Assembly: GCF_016827595.1 (NCBI RefSeq)
Contig: NZ_JAECMS010000001.1
Span: 857,655 to 921,654 of the forward strand
Source: Luteirhabdus pelagi
GTDB taxonomy: Bacteria; Bacteroidota; Bacteroidia; Flavobacteriales; Flavobacteriaceae
Direction: 5' to 3'
Length of the DNA: 64,000 nucleotides
How positions within the stretch are numbered: position 1 is the first letter of the stretch; each line of letters opens with the position of its first letter. The notes beneath the pieces are model-generated. The model worked only from the letters and a program-made list of their open reading frames with translations, ran no database searches and was not told where the DNA came from. Of this stretch, positions 7,926-17,207 are shown piece by piece. Both the position numbers and the translations under genes were made by a program.

Positions 7926-9129
7926 ATATCGTTTCACTTAAGACATCCAACGGATTATCTTCTACTTCTTCGCCATCTTCGGCTTCATTTCTTACAACTT
8001 CACGTTTCGCGCTTACACTTAATACCATCCCCAAAGCGAGACAGGTCATCCAAATACTGGTCCCACCGCTACTGATTAGTGGTAACGTCTGACCGGTTAC
8101 TGGAAACAACTCCACCGCAACCGCCATATTGATAAACGCTTGAAAAACGATGGGCAATCCAACGCCTATGACCAATAATTTTCCAAACGGACTTTCACTT
8201 TTATGTGCCACAACAACCAACCGGAATAGTAGGAACATATAGGCAAACATGAGTCCGAGTGCTCCCGCGAGGCCGAATTCTTCAACAATAATCGCGTAGA
8301 TAAAATCGGATGAAGACTGTGGTAAAAAATTCTTCTGTATACTTTTTCCTGGGCCGAGTCCCGTTACACCACCAGAAGCGATAGCAATCTTTGCTTTCTC
8401 AATCTGATAATCGGCTTCGGTGTCTTCATCATCGATAAAGCTATCGATCCGGCTCATCCAGGTATCGACCCTGTTCGGAAAGACACCAGGAAATGTTTTT
8501 GCTGATAGGATAAACATGGTCAATGCCAATAATCCAGCTCCCAACACAATTCCTAAATATTTCAACGGATAGCCACCCACAAATACCAATACGGTAACCA
8601 TTGCAAAAATGATGGCCGTTGTACTGAAGTTGGCAGGAAGAATCAATGCCAATACTACAAATACCGGTAACCATAGCGGCAATAGCGTTTCTTTAAACGT
8701 CACTGTTTTATCCTTTATTTTGGATAAATACCGCGCCACATAGACCAATAACACCACCGCTGCCAAGGTGGACGTTTGAAAGGTTACGCCCACAAATGGA
8801 ACACGAATCCATCGACTGGCATTAGCACCACCGATGGTTGTGCCTTGTGCCAATGTGACCAACAACAATACGATTACTACGGGTAGGGCAATAATGGAAA
8901 GTCCACGGAAATAGTGGTACGGAATTTTGTGAACGCCATATAGAATAGCGAAACCTAACAATAGATGTGCGAAATGCTTCAACAAATACGGCAAGGTGCT
9001 TCCATCGCCGTACAGATAGGCCAGATTACTACTGGCGCTATACACTGGCAAAAACGAAAACACGGCAAGTACTCCGGCTATCGCCCAGATTGCTTTATCG
9101 CCTTGTATGTTTTTGAAGATGTTTCGCAT
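7924..9129 (-). CDS. ftsW: Septal peptidoglycan polymerase FtsW (SEDS family)
   Basis: Polytopic SEDS glycosyltransferase that polymerises lipid II together with FtsI. The 401-residue sequence alternates hydrophobic helices and starts with a cytoplasmic segment before AIWAIAGVLAVFSFLPVYS. The family signature region is GGVTGLGPGKSIQKNFLPQSSSDFIYAIIVEEFGLAG at about residues 256-292, and TGQTLPLISSGGTSIW lies near 345-360. The C-terminal tail is acidic. It is flanked on both sides by inverted-repeat sequences between murD and murG, but the reading frames are intact and the operon order is the ordinary one. Confidence 0.97.
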   Translation of the reverse strand: MRNIFKNIQGDKAIWAIAGVLAVFSFLPVYSASSNLAYLYGDGSTLPYLLKHFAHLLLGFAILYGVHKIPYHYFRGLSIIALPVVIVLLLVTLAQGTTIGGANASRWIRVPFVGVTFQTSTLAAVVLLVYVARYLSKIKDKTVTFKETLLPLWLPVFVVLALILPANFSTTAIIFAMVTVLVFVGGYPLKYLGIVLGAGLLALTMFILSAKTFPGVFPNRVDTWMSRIDSFIDDEDTEADYQIEKAKIAIASGGVTGLGPGKSIQKNFLPQSSSDFIYAIIVEEFGLAGALGLMFAYMFLLFRLVVVAHKSESPFGKLLVIGVGLPIVFQAFINMAVAVELFPVTGQTLPLISSGGTSIWMTCLALGMVLSVSAKREVVRNEAEDGEEVEDNPLDVLSETI

Positions 9130-9139
9130 TTTTTACTTG

Positions 9140-9216
9140 TTTAGACCTGCCGGGTTTGTTTTTTTAGACCTGCCGGGTACTTTAGACCTGCCGGGTGCTA
9201 AAGACCCAGCAGGTCT
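9140..9216. repeat. Three direct TTTAGACCTGCCGGGT repeats plus inverted copy
   Basis: TTTAGACCTGCCGGGT occurs at 9140-9155, 9163-9178 and 9181-9196; ACCCAGCAGGTCT (9204-9216) is the inverse of the last copy with one mismatch, so the last pair can form a hairpin with a 7-nt loop. It fills the ftsW-murD gap. In the middle of an essential operon the hairpin could affect mRNA processing or attenuation, but it could also be a neutral chromosomal repeat. Confidence 0.85.
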
Positions 9217-9224
9217 GGTCATTA

Positions 9225-10559
9225 TTATAATTTTCGAACGGCTTCTTTAAATTGACGCCCACGGTCTTCGTAATTTTCAAATAGATCGAAGCTAGCGCAA
9301 GCTGGACTAAGCAATACACTATCACCTCGTTCTGCTAATCGGTAGGCAATCTGAACTGCCTCATGCATAGCGTCGGTTTCCACCATCATATCGACCACAT
9401 TTCCGAATTGAGCGATAATCTTATCGTTATCCAATCCGAGGCAAATGATGGCCTTCACCTTTTCGTTTACCAAAGGCAGTAATTCGCTATAATCGTTTCC
9501 TTTATCAACGCCGCCTACAATCCAAACCGTTGGACTTTCCATACTATCCAAGGCATAGAACGTTGCGTTCACGTTGGTGGCTTTACTGTCGTTAATGTAT
9601 TGCACATTGTTAATTTTAAGGACTTTCTCCAATCGATGTTCCACTCCTTGGAAATGTGACAACGACTCGCGAATGGTCGCTTTCCTGATCTTTAACAGCG
9701 TTGCAACCGTCGATGCCGCCATGGCGTTCTTTTGGTTGTGCTGTCCTTGTAGTCCTAATGTTGCTATTGGCATGGTAAATTGTGTGTTATCTATTGTTAT
9801 TGTTATTTCTTCATTTTTTAAATACGCTCCTTGCTTCACTTCTTTTTTTGCTGAAAAGGGCAATAATTTTGATTTGATTGGGTGCTGTTGAAGCCGTTTG
9901 GTAATCACTTCATCATCGGCATCATAGATGAAGTAATCGTCTTCCGTTTGGTTCATGGCAATTCGGAATTTGGCCGCGATATACTTGTTGAAATCATGCT
10001 CATACCGATCTAAATGGTCTGGCGTAATGTTCGTCAGAATCGCGATGTGGGGTCGAAAGGTTTCAATACCGTCGAGCTGAAAACTGCTCAACTCCAACAC
10101 ATAATGCTGACGCTCCTTTTCAGAAACACGTTGCGCAAAGCTCTTCCCAATATTCCCAGCCAATGCTACATCCAATCCGCCGTCTTCTAATAACTTGTGC
10201 GTTAAGGTTGTCGTGGTGGTTTTTCCATTGCTACCCGTAATACCCACAATAGTTGCATTGGTAAACTGCGCTGCAAATTCGATTTCGGAGATCACGGGAA
10301 TTCCCTTTGATACCAATTTTTTCACAATAGGAACGGTATCGGGAATACCGGGGCTTTTCATCACCACATCGGCCGAAAATATCTTATCTTCCGTATGGCC
10401 TTCTTCTTCCCAATCAATTTCAAAATGTTCAAGAACGTCTTTATACCGTTTCTTAATTTTTCCGAAGTCAGAAACAAAGACTTCGTATTTTTTTTTCTTT
10501 CCGAGTAAAGCAGTCCCAACGCCGCTTTCTCCCGCTCCAAGTATGACCAATCGCTTCAC
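9225..10559 (-). CDS. murD: UDP-N-acetylmuramoyl-L-alanine--D-glutamate ligase MurD
   Basis: Adds D-Glu to UDP-MurNAc-L-Ala in the cytoplasm. The P-loop is GITGSNGKTTTTTL; HLDRYEH and the late NDSKATNVNA and LSPACASFD motifs are the usual MurD signatures. I chose the GTG at 10557-10559 (VKRLVILGAGESGVGTA) as start: it lies 2 bp after the mraY stop, is preceded by TAAGGGTG, and yields 444 residues, the family length. The longer frame to 10619 would add 20 residues that do not look like MurD and overlap mraY. Confidence 0.96.
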   Translation of the reverse strand: MKRLVILGAGESGVGTALLGKKKKYEVFVSDFGKIKKRYKDVLEHFEIDWEEEGHTEDKIFSADVVMKSPGIPDTVPIVKKLVSKGIPVISEIEFAAQFTNATIVGITGSNGKTTTTTLTHKLLEDGGLDVALAGNIGKSFAQRVSEKERQHYVLELSSFQLDGIETFRPHIAILTNITPDHLDRYEHDFNKYIAAKFRIAMNQTEDDYFIYDADDEVITKRLQQHPIKSKLLPFSAKKEVKQGAYLKNEEITITIDNTQFTMPIATLGLQGQHNQKNAMAASTVATLLKIRKATIRESLSHFQGVEHRLEKVLKINNVQYINDSKATNVNATFYALDSMESPTVWIVGGVDKGNDYSELLPLVNEKVKAIICLGLDNDKIIAQFGNVVDMMVETDAMHEAVQIAYRLAERGDSVLLSPACASFDLFENYEDRGRQFKEAVRKL

Positions 10560-10561
10560 CC

Positions 10562-11794
10562 TTATCGTATTTTGAGTGTTACGATTGTCAGTATGGCCAA
10601 AAAGATTCCCACAATCCAAAATCGGGTTACGATCTTGCTTTCATGAAACCCTTTCACTTGATAATGATGGTGAAGCGGGGACATCCTAAATATGCGTCGC
10701 CCTTCCCCAAACTTTTTCTTGGTATACTTAAACCAACCTACTTGAAGCACTACGGATAGATTTTCCATCAGGAAAATTCCGCAGAGAATTGGAATTAACA
10801 GCTCTTTCCGTACCGCAATCGCGATAACGGCAATTATCCCCCCTATTGTCAAACTTCCCGTATCACCCATAAAAACCTGTGCTGGATAAGCGTTGTACCA
10901 AAGGAACCCGATGAGCGCTCCCACAAAGGCAGTAATGAAAATGGTCATTTCACCCGTATTCGGGATGTACATGATATTCAAGTAATCACTAAATATTACG
11001 TTGCCCGAAACCCAGGCAAAGAGTGCCAACGTGAGCCCGATAATGGCCGATGAACCTGCTGCCAGGCCGTCGATACCATCGGTGAGATTGGCTCCGTTCG
11101 ATACCGCTGTAATAATGAATATCACGATTGGAATGAAAATCAGCCAGATATACTCCTTGGCAGTTTCGCCTGCCCAATTGATTAAACTTTCATAGTTGAA
11201 TTCGTTTTTCTTAACAAAAGGAATGGTTGTCAGTAATGTTTTTTCTTCTGGGTAGAATTCCCGTGGTGAATTTTGAGTGACCAACTCCGTTTCATTAACC
11301 GGATTGATTTTTTCACGCTTGACCGTCACTCCAGGATGGAAATACATGGTGGCACCCACGAAAATTCCCAAACCAACCTGACCGATGATCTTGAACTTTC
11401 CAGGTAATCCTTCCTTGTCGTTTTTGAACTTCTTCAAGTAATCATCGATAAACCCTATCGTTCCCATCCATAGCGTGGTAACGATAAGCATGATGACATA
11501 AATATTTTCCAGTTTGGCGAAAAGCAAGACTGGGACTAAGGTTGCTAGAATGATAATAAGTCCTCCCATAGTTGGGGTTCCGGCCTTTTCATTTTGACCT
11601 TCGAGGCCTAAATCGCGAATTTGCTCGCCCATTTGCTTTCGCTGAAGGATCCGAATAATCTTTTTACCGTATACCGTCGCGATAAACAATGAAAAAATAA
11701 CCGCCAAGGCTGCCCGGAAGGTGATAAACCCAAAAAGGCTGGCTCCGGGGAACTGGTAATTCTGCTCCAAATATTCAAAAAGGTAATACAGCAT
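10562..11794 (-). CDS. mraY: Phospho-MurNAc-pentapeptide-transferase MraY
   Basis: Integral membrane enzyme that makes lipid I from UDP-MurNAc-pentapeptide and undecaprenyl phosphate. Visible motifs are GTPTMGG (about 72-78), the Asp-rich [12 protein letters not shown] and [12 protein letters not shown], and the C-terminal [11 protein letters not shown]. At 410 residues it is some 50 longer than in E. coli because of an insertion around residues 155-205, a loop seen in Bacteroidota MraY. Its ATG overlaps the murE stop by one base. Confidence 0.98.
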   Translation of the reverse strand: MLYYLFEYLEQNYQFPGASLFGFITFRAALAVIFSLFIATVYGKKIIRILQRKQMGEQIRDLGLEGQNEKAGTPTMGGLIIILATLVPVLLFAKLENIYVIMLIVTTLWMGTIGFIDDYLKKFKNDKEGLPGKFKIIGQVGLGIFVGATMYFHPGVTVKREKINPVNETELVTQNSPREFYPEEKTLLTTIPFVKKNEFNYESLINWAGETAKEYIWLIFIPIVIFIITAVSNGANLTDGIDGLAAGSSAIIGLTLALFAWVSGNVIFSDYLNIMYIPNTGEMTIFITAFVGALIGFLWYNAYPAQVFMGDTGSLTIGGIIAVIAIAVRKELLIPILCGIFLMENLSVVLQVGWFKYTKKKFGEGRRIFRMSPLHHHYQVKGFHESKIVTRFWIVGIFLAILTIVTLKIR

Positions 11795-13260
11795 TATTTT
11801 TTCAGTTGGGTTAGTGTTTCGGTTACAATTTTGAAATCATCGAAATCGCTTCGCTTGCCATTTACTTCCTGATAAGTTTCATGTCCTTTTCCAGCAATTA
11901 AAATGATATCATTTGGTTGCGCCATTTGGCAGGCCGTTTTAATAGCTTGCTTGCGGTCGGTAATGCTCAATGTCTTCTTATAATGTTCGGCCGGCACACC
12001 CTTTTCGATGTCTTCAATAATAGCATCAGGATCTTCGGTACGTGGATTATCGCTGGTGAAAATTACCTTCGTACTGAGCGTAGCGGCAATATTTCCCATT
12101 TTGGGTCGCTTAGTAGCATCGCGATCGCCACCACAGCCTACCACGGTGATCAATTTTTCATTTTTGGTGCGAATGCTATTGATGGTTTCCAACACATTCT
12201 TCAAAGCATCAGGCGTATGCGCATAATCGACGATGGCGGTAATCTTTTCTTCTTCGGAAACCGAATACTGAAACCGTCCCGCCACACTTTCCAAGGCACT
12301 GATATGCTGTAACAGCTCCATCGTTTCCAATCCGAGCAAATCGGCAGCACCATAAATAGCAAGGAGATTGTACGCGTTGAAAGAGCCAATAAGTTTCGAC
12401 CAGACTTCCTGTCCGTTTAGCTTCAGCAACAGACCGTTGAATTGATTCTCTAGAATCTGCGCTTTGTAATCGGCAAACGACTTCAAGGCGTAGGTTACTT
12501 TTTTGGCCGACGTATTCTGAAGCATATAGGAACCATTCTTATCATCTACATTCACTAGAGCGAACGCATCTTTCGGTAATTGATCGAAGAAGCGCTTTTT
12601 CACATCTCGATATTCCTTAAAATCTTTATGATAATCCAAATGATCATGCGAAAGGTTGGTGAAAATACCTCCCCTAAAACGAAGGCCTTCCGTCCGTTTT
12701 TGATGAATACCGTGACTGCTTACCTCCATAAAGCAATACTCCACCCCAGCATCGGCCATTTCACGCAGATAGCGATTGATGGTGATAGAATCTGGTGTGG
12801 TATGGGTCGTTGGATATTCTTTCTTTCCGATTTTCACATTTACCGTGGAGAGCAATCCGCATTCGTATCCTGCCCTAGTGAATAGCTGGTATAGTAAGGT
12901 TGAAATGGTCGTTTTACCGTTTGTACCAGTCGTTCCTATGAGTTTAATTGCTTCAGAAGGCGTATCGTAATAATTTGAAGCCATCAAGGCCAAGGCTTTT
13001 TGGCTATCCGCAACCTGAACATATGTTATTCCATTGATGGTTTGCTCTGGAAGTTCCTCGCAGATAATAGCAATAGCCCCATTTTCACAGGCTTTGATGA
13101 TGTATTCATGACCGTCGGAAACCGTTCCGCGAATGGCAATAAAGACATCGTCCAATCCCACCTTCCGTGAATCGAACTGAAGCTCACGCACCGAAACATT
13201 GGTATTTCCAATGGTTTTTTCTAGGGGTACTTTATAGAGTATGTCTTTTAATACGATCAC
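11794..13260 (-). CDS. murE: UDP-MurNAc-L-Ala-D-Glu--meso-diaminopimelate ligase MurE
   Basis: Adds the third stem-peptide residue. P-loop [14 protein letters not shown] at about residues 109-122. The substrate motif is DNPRTEDP, the form found in meso-DAP-adding enzymes rather than the L-Lys type, so the peptidoglycan of this organism should carry meso-DAP; mpl at 18206 agrees. 488 residues is normal. It overlaps ftsI by 4 bp and mraY by 1 bp. Confidence 0.97.
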   Translation of the reverse strand: MIVLKDILYKVPLEKTIGNTNVSVRELQFDSRKVGLDDVFIAIRGTVSDGHEYIIKACENGAIAIICEELPEQTINGITYVQVADSQKALALMASNYYDTPSEAIKLIGTTGTNGKTTISTLLYQLFTRAGYECGLLSTVNVKIGKKEYPTTHTTPDSITINRYLREMADAGVEYCFMEVSSHGIHQKRTEGLRFRGGIFTNLSHDHLDYHKDFKEYRDVKKRFFDQLPKDAFALVNVDDKNGSYMLQNTSAKKVTYALKSFADYKAQILENQFNGLLLKLNGQEVWSKLIGSFNAYNLLAIYGAADLLGLETMELLQHISALESVAGRFQYSVSEEEKITAIVDYAHTPDALKNVLETINSIRTKNEKLITVVGCGGDRDATKRPKMGNIAATLSTKVIFTSDNPRTEDPDAIIEDIEKGVPAEHYKKTLSITDRKQAIKTACQMAQPNDIILIAGKGHETYQEVNGKRSDFDDFKIVTETLTQLKK

Positions 13261-15257
13261 GATAGTTTTAAAATAATTTGTTGGCCTTCCTTGAGCGGTT
13301 CACCAGATTCAATGGACTGTTCTGTCACGGTTCCATTTCCTCTTGCCACGACTCGAAGCCCTAAGTTTTCCAATAGTGAAATGGCATCCATTCCAGCCAT
13401 TCCGGTTACGTTTGGCATTTTGCTATAGTGCGCCTGTACTTTTTTATAATAGGTTTCAAAATCAGAAGTCAGTTTAGGGTCGAGATTATCCGCCAATTGC
13501 ACTTCTTCAATCAGGGGTGAATCGGTAAAGATTTTTTGGGCAATTCGTTTAAACACCGGACCCGTAACATCGGCACCGTAATATCCTTTTTTGGTACTCG
13601 GTTTATGGATGACGACAATGCAGGAATATTTCGGGTTTTCTGCAGGGAAGTATCCCGCAAAAGAGGAAATATAGCGACGGTTGTCGGCCCAATCTGCTTC
13701 CCAATATTCGGTACGAGCCGTTCCGGTTTTTCCTGCCATGGAGAAATATTCAGAGTAAAGCGACTGACCCGTTCCGCGTTTTACGATGTTCTTTAGTATA
13801 TCCCGAATTTGGGTTAAGGTTTCTTCGGAAGCGATTTTGTCATGACGAATTTCCGTATCGAACTGTTCCACCGGAAGGTTCCACTCTCGAATTTCCTTGA
13901 TGAACTTCGGTTTCACCATAACCCCATCGTTCGCAATGGCATTATAGAAAGTCAATACCTGAAGCGGGGTTAACCGAAGGTTATAGCCATACGCCATAGA
14001 AGGCAAGGCGTTCTTACTCCATAATTCATGACCAGGCTCTGGGATTACAGGCGTACCCTCTCCCTTAATTTGAATCCCAACCTTTTGATCGAGTTTCCAT
14101 TCTTTTAGTCTGTCGGTAAATTTTGTTGGATTCTCCGCATAATGCGCATCGATAATACTCGCCAATCCAATATTGGAAGAGACTTCCAGGGCTCGTGCGG
14201 CAGAAATCTTTCCGTAACCGCCTCTTCGGCTATCGTGAATGTAGCGACCATAAAAACGTTTACGTCCTTCCTTGGTATCGACGACCGTTGCAGTATCGAT
14301 GACCTTGTCTTCCAACGCTGCCATCATAGCCATGACCTTAAAGGTGGAGCCCGGTTCGTGACTTTCACCCACAGCATAATTCAATTTTTCGTAATACGTC
14401 CCTTGATTAGTGCGGCCCAAATTTGAAACCGCTTTTATTTCACCTGTCTCAACCTCCATAACGATGACGCTACCGTGCTCGGCTTCATAATATTCCATCT
14501 GCTTTAACAGCGCGTGGTGCGCGATATCCTGAATGTTCACATCGATGGTTGAAATAACGTCGTAGCCATCTTGCGGCTCAATTTCATTTTCATCGAAAAC
14601 AGGCTTCCACTGTCCTTTGGCAATTTTTTGTTTTAGACGTTTTCCTTCCTTACCACGCAAGTAATCATCGAAGGCACCTTCAAAGCCAACTTCATATTTT
14701 CCTGGGGCATCCCATTCTTCATTCCCTACCAAACGCTCGGCGATTTTCCCCAAGGGATGCTCGCGAACGGTATACTGCTCTACGATAATACCGCCTCGGT
14801 ACGGCCCTTTTTTAAACAGCGGAAAACTCTTCACTCTGATATAATCGGAATAGCCCAAATTTTTAGCCACCAAGAGATAGCGGTTTTTGTTAGCCCGTGC
14901 TTTTCTAAATACATTTTGGTAATAAGAAGCCGGGCGACCAAACATCTTGCTCAGTTCCTTTGAAAGCGGTACCAAAAATTCCTTAAAGTCATCATTGGAA
15001 ACCGTTACCGCATCGAAACGAATGTCATATTTTGGAACTGAAGTTGCCAAAAGACTACCATCATCGGCATAAACATTCCCACGATTCGCAGGAATCGTGA
15101 AATTTTTCACCGTATTGCGTTCGGCCAATTCGCGGTACTTTTCACCCTCCACAAATTGAATGTTGAGCAATTGAATGGTCACCGCTATCGCAAAGATGAA
15201 CATACATCCGGCGATAAAGTAGAGGCGGTTTAGTATGTTTTTCTCTTCGAAGGCCAC
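13257..15257 (-). CDS. ftsI: Septal transpeptidase FtsI/PBP3 with C-terminal PASTA domain
   Basis: Class B penicillin-binding protein for septal cross-linking. One N-terminal membrane helix (about 13-33) is followed by the non-catalytic domain and the transpeptidase: STFK with active Ser304, SSN at 360-362 and KTGT at 510-513. The last ~60 residues (MPNVTGMAGMDAISLLENLGL to the end) form one PASTA domain, absent from proteobacterial FtsI but usual in Bacteroidota. It begins 5 bp after the ftsL-like gene and overlaps murE by 4 bp. Confidence 0.97.
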   Translation of the reverse strand: MAFEEKNILNRLYFIAGCMFIFAIAVTIQLLNIQFVEGEKYRELAERNTVKNFTIPANRGNVYADDGSLLATSVPKYDIRFDAVTVSNDDFKEFLVPLSKELSKMFGRPASYYQNVFRKARANKNRYLLVAKNLGYSDYIRVKSFPLFKKGPYRGGIIVEQYTVREHPLGKIAERLVGNEEWDAPGKYEVGFEGAFDDYLRGKEGKRLKQKIAKGQWKPVFDENEIEPQDGYDVISTIDVNIQDIAHHALLKQMEYYEAEHGSVIVMEVETGEIKAVSNLGRTNQGTYYEKLNYAVGESHEPGSTFKVMAMMAALEDKVIDTATVVDTKEGRKRFYGRYIHDSRRGGYGKISAARALEVSSNIGLASIIDAHYAENPTKFTDRLKEWKLDQKVGIQIKGEGTPVIPEPGHELWSKNALPSMAYGYNLRLTPLQVLTFYNAIANDGVMVKPKFIKEIREWNLPVEQFDTEIRHDKIASEETLTQIRDILKNIVKRGTGQSLYSEYFSMAGKTGTARTEYWEADWADNRRYISSFAGYFPAENPKYSCIVVIHKPSTKKGYYGADVTGPVFKRIAQKIFTDSPLIEEVQLADNLDPKLTSDFETYYKKVQAHYSKMPNVTGMAGMDAISLLENLGLRVVARGNGTVTEQSIESGEPLKEGQQIILKLS

Positions 15258-15262
15258 CGCGA

Positions 15263-15598
15263 TTACTTTTTAGGGTTTGTGATTTTTATTATCTGGGGCG
15301 GCGTAATCGAAGGCACCAACCCTCGTTTTGCCATGGCAGCCGTTATCCGGCTTTCCATTTTCGCTTGCATCAATTGCTTTCGCACATCCAAGTACTCGCT
15401 TTTTAACTCCTTTACGTTGTTGTTCAACTGGGCGATACGATGTACTTTTTGATCGGCACTATGGGAACTTGCAATCATGATTAAGGCTAGGATCGACAGA
15501 AACAATATGAAGCGCCAATTCTTTAGCGCATCGTCGCTGACGAGAAACTTTCCCTTGATGATATTGTACAAGCCTTTTTTCATTTCTGTTGAAGACAA
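15263..15598 (-). CDS. ftsL: FtsL-like divisome protein
   Basis: Small bitopic protein of 111 residues: cytoplasmic N-terminus of about 25 residues, one helix (FILFLSILALIMIASS, about 30-45), then a heptad-like periplasmic segment (HRIAQLNNNVKELKSEYLDVRKQLMQAKMES). Sequence identity within FtsL is always low; the call rests on topology, coiled coil, size and position between rsmH and ftsI. It is 10 bp from rsmH and 5 bp from ftsI. Confidence 0.85.
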   Translation of the reverse strand: MSSTEMKKGLYNIIKGKFLVSDDALKNWRFILFLSILALIMIASSHSADQKVHRIAQLNNNVKELKSEYLDVRKQLMQAKMESRITAAMAKRGLVPSITPPQIIKITNPKK

Positions 15599-15608
15599 TT
15601 GTCTTCTG

Positions 15609-16505
15609 TTATAGTTTTTCCGCTATGCGAAGCTTTGCACTTCGCGCACGGCTGTTTTCTTCAATTTCTTCATCCGAAGGAACCTTAAACTTTCCTACCG
15701 GCTTGAAGGGCACTTCTACCCTTCCAAAGACATCCTTTTCCGGCTGCCCTTCAAACTGACCGTCCCGCATATAGCGTTTTACCAGTCGATCTTCCAAGGA
15801 ATGATAACTTATCAAGCTTAGGCGTCCGCCCTTTTTCACCACCTCTTGCGTTTGCAGTAAAAATTCCTTTAAGGCTTCCAGCTCTTGATTCACTTCTATG
15901 CGAATGGCTTGATAGACCTGCGCCAGAATTTTGTTTTCTTTATGCTTTGGAAGAAAGCGACCGAGGGCCGACTTCAAATCTTCACTCGTTTTTATGTCTC
16001 CGTCGTGACGTGCCTCTACAATCACTCTTGCCATTCCGGCTGCGGCTCGAAGCTCTCCATATTGAGAAAGAACATCACGAAGTTGTTTTTCGTCATAGGT
16101 GTTTACCACATCCAATGCTGAAAAGCTGCTATCCTGATTCATCCGCATATCCAATTCGGCTTCGAAACGGGTGCTGAAACCACGATCAGCCACATCAAAC
16201 TGATGTGAGCTTACACCGAAATCGCCTAAAATTCCATCTACCTCGGTATGTCCGTAATAGCGGAGGTATCGCTTCAGAAAGCGGAAGTTTTCACTTACCA
16301 TCTGAAAGCGTGAATCATCGATTTCGTTTTCCAAGGCGTCGCGATCTTGATCGAAGGCGAGGAGTTTTCCCTCTTTCCCTAAACGACTCAGAATCTCACG
16401 GGAATGTCCCCCACCACCGAAGGTGACATCCACATACACACCGTCGGGACGGATGTTTAGGCCGTCCACCGTTTCGGTAAGCAATACGGGTTTATGATAT
16501 TCCAT
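15609..16505 (-). CDS. rsmH: 16S rRNA (cytosine-1402-N4)-methyltransferase RsmH
   Basis: SAM-dependent methyltransferase (MraW). The SAM loop DVTFGGGGHSREIL lies near residues 28-41, ILGDFGVSSHQFD follows, and SYHSLEDRLVKR marks the C-terminal signature. I chose the ATG at 16503-16505 (MEYHKPVLL), giving 298 residues and matching family N-termini; the frame continues 4 codons upstream through further ATGs. The start lies inside the mraZ 3' end, which extends to 16492, so the two genes overlap by 14 bp. Confidence 0.96.
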   Translation of the reverse strand: MEYHKPVLLTETVDGLNIRPDGVYVDVTFGGGGHSREILSRLGKEGKLLAFDQDRDALENEIDDSRFQMVSENFRFLKRYLRYYGHTEVDGILGDFGVSSHQFDVADRGFSTRFEAELDMRMNQDSSFSALDVVNTYDEKQLRDVLSQYGELRAAAGMARVIVEARHDGDIKTSEDLKSALGRFLPKHKENKILAQVYQAIRIEVNQELEALKEFLLQTQEVVKKGGRLSLISYHSLEDRLVKRYMRDGQFEGQPEKDVFGRVEVPFKPVGKFKVPSDEEIEENSRARSAKLRIAEKL

Positions 16506-16965
16506 GGTCATCATCATTGCTGTCGCCCATTACGTCCTCGGCCAGATCGGCAAAGTCGTTTGCCGCATCATTGATTGCCTGTTCATATCGATTCTTATCC
16601 CAGATTTCAACGATGTTGATAGCTGTTGAAATGGTAATTTCCTTTTCAACACCTGCGAAAGCCGCCAAATCCTTCGGAATGTTAAGTCGACCGGTACCGT
16701 CCAATTCGACTGTCTTCACGCCGGCGGTAAAGCGACGGATGAAGTCGTTGTTCTTTCGGTTGAAGCGGTTCAGCTTGCCCATTTTTTCCATGAGCGCATT
16801 CCATTCTTCCATAGGGTATAGTTCGAGGCAGGGCTGAAAGACCGCCCGTTTAATGACAAAGCCATTAGGAGCGACTGGAGCCAACTGCTTTTTCAAGGCA
16901 GCGGGCATCATGACACGACCTTTTACGTCGGCTTTGCACTCGTATGTACCTATCAAATTGAGCAT
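16492..16965 (-). CDS. mraZ: Transcriptional regulator MraZ
   Basis: First gene of the dcw cluster. Two SpoVT/AbrB-like halves are visible: LIGTYECKADVKGRVMMPAALK and VKTVELDGTGRLNIPKDLAAF, each with the D-x-[KT]-GR core used to bind DNA. I chose the ATG at 16963-16965 (MLNLIGTYECK, 157 residues) because the family begins there; the 18 extra codons of the longer frame cover the promoter. MraZ rings bind repeated boxes upstream of their own gene, and such boxes are present at 17013-17060, so autoregulation is expected. Confidence 0.95.
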   Translation of the reverse strand: MLNLIGTYECKADVKGRVMMPAALKKQLAPVAPNGFVIKRAVFQPCLELYPMEEWNALMEKMGKLNRFNRKNNDFIRRFTAGVKTVELDGTGRLNIPKDLAAFAGVEKEITISTAINIVEIWDKNRYEQAINDAANDFADLAEDVMGDSNDDDHGIS

Positions 16966-16996
16966 GAAGGGATTGGTTTTCTGCGGTTGAATGTTC

Positions 16997-17004
16997 CAAA
17001 TATA
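16997..17004 (-). promoter_or_regulatory. -7 promoter box of the dcw operon
   Basis: TATATTTG on the minus strand matches the Bacteroidota -7 consensus TAnnTTTG. It is 32 bp upstream of the chosen mraZ ATG and just downstream of the MraZ boxes, which overlap where a -33 element would lie. Confidence 0.7.
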
Positions 17005-17012
17005 AAGAACTC

Positions 17013-17060
17013 TTACCACTTTTTACCACATTTTACCACTTTGTTGATAAGTTTTACCAC
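17013..17060 (-). promoter_or_regulatory. MraZ operator: four GTGGTAA boxes in 10/10/21-bp phasing
   Basis: GTGGTAA occurs on the minus strand at 17013-17019, 17023-17029, 17033-17039 and 17054-17060, i.e. with spacings of 10, 10 and 21 bp, all on one helical face. Three of the four are followed by A-runs. Published MraZ sites are direct repeats (TGGGN in E. coli, AAAGTG-type boxes with 10-bp periodicity in mollicutes), which these resemble closely. The boxes sit at the dcw promoter. Confidence 0.85.
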
Positions 17061-17179
17061 TACGGTTTCAGGAAATGCTAATGATGTCACTGACAGTCTG
17101 ATATGAAAAAGATTTGAACAGGCTGAAACGCCCTATTTTTACAAGTCATTCAAAGCGATAGGGTTTCCCTAAAAAAGTG

Positions 17180-17187
17180 TATTTTTG
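17180..17187 (+). promoter_or_regulatory. -7 promoter box upstream of the hydrolase gene
   Basis: TATTTTTG, matching TAnnTTTG, 21 bp before the ATG at 17208. It makes the 16966-17207 region a divergent promoter shared with the dcw operon. Confidence 0.6.
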
Positions 17188-17207
17188 TTTTGCAAACTGA
17201 CAACTGC

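Noticed and set aside
10560-10619. murD start at the upstream ATG (10619)
   Set aside because: The extra 20 residues lie inside the mraY 3' end and do not resemble MurD; the GTG at 10559 has a better context.
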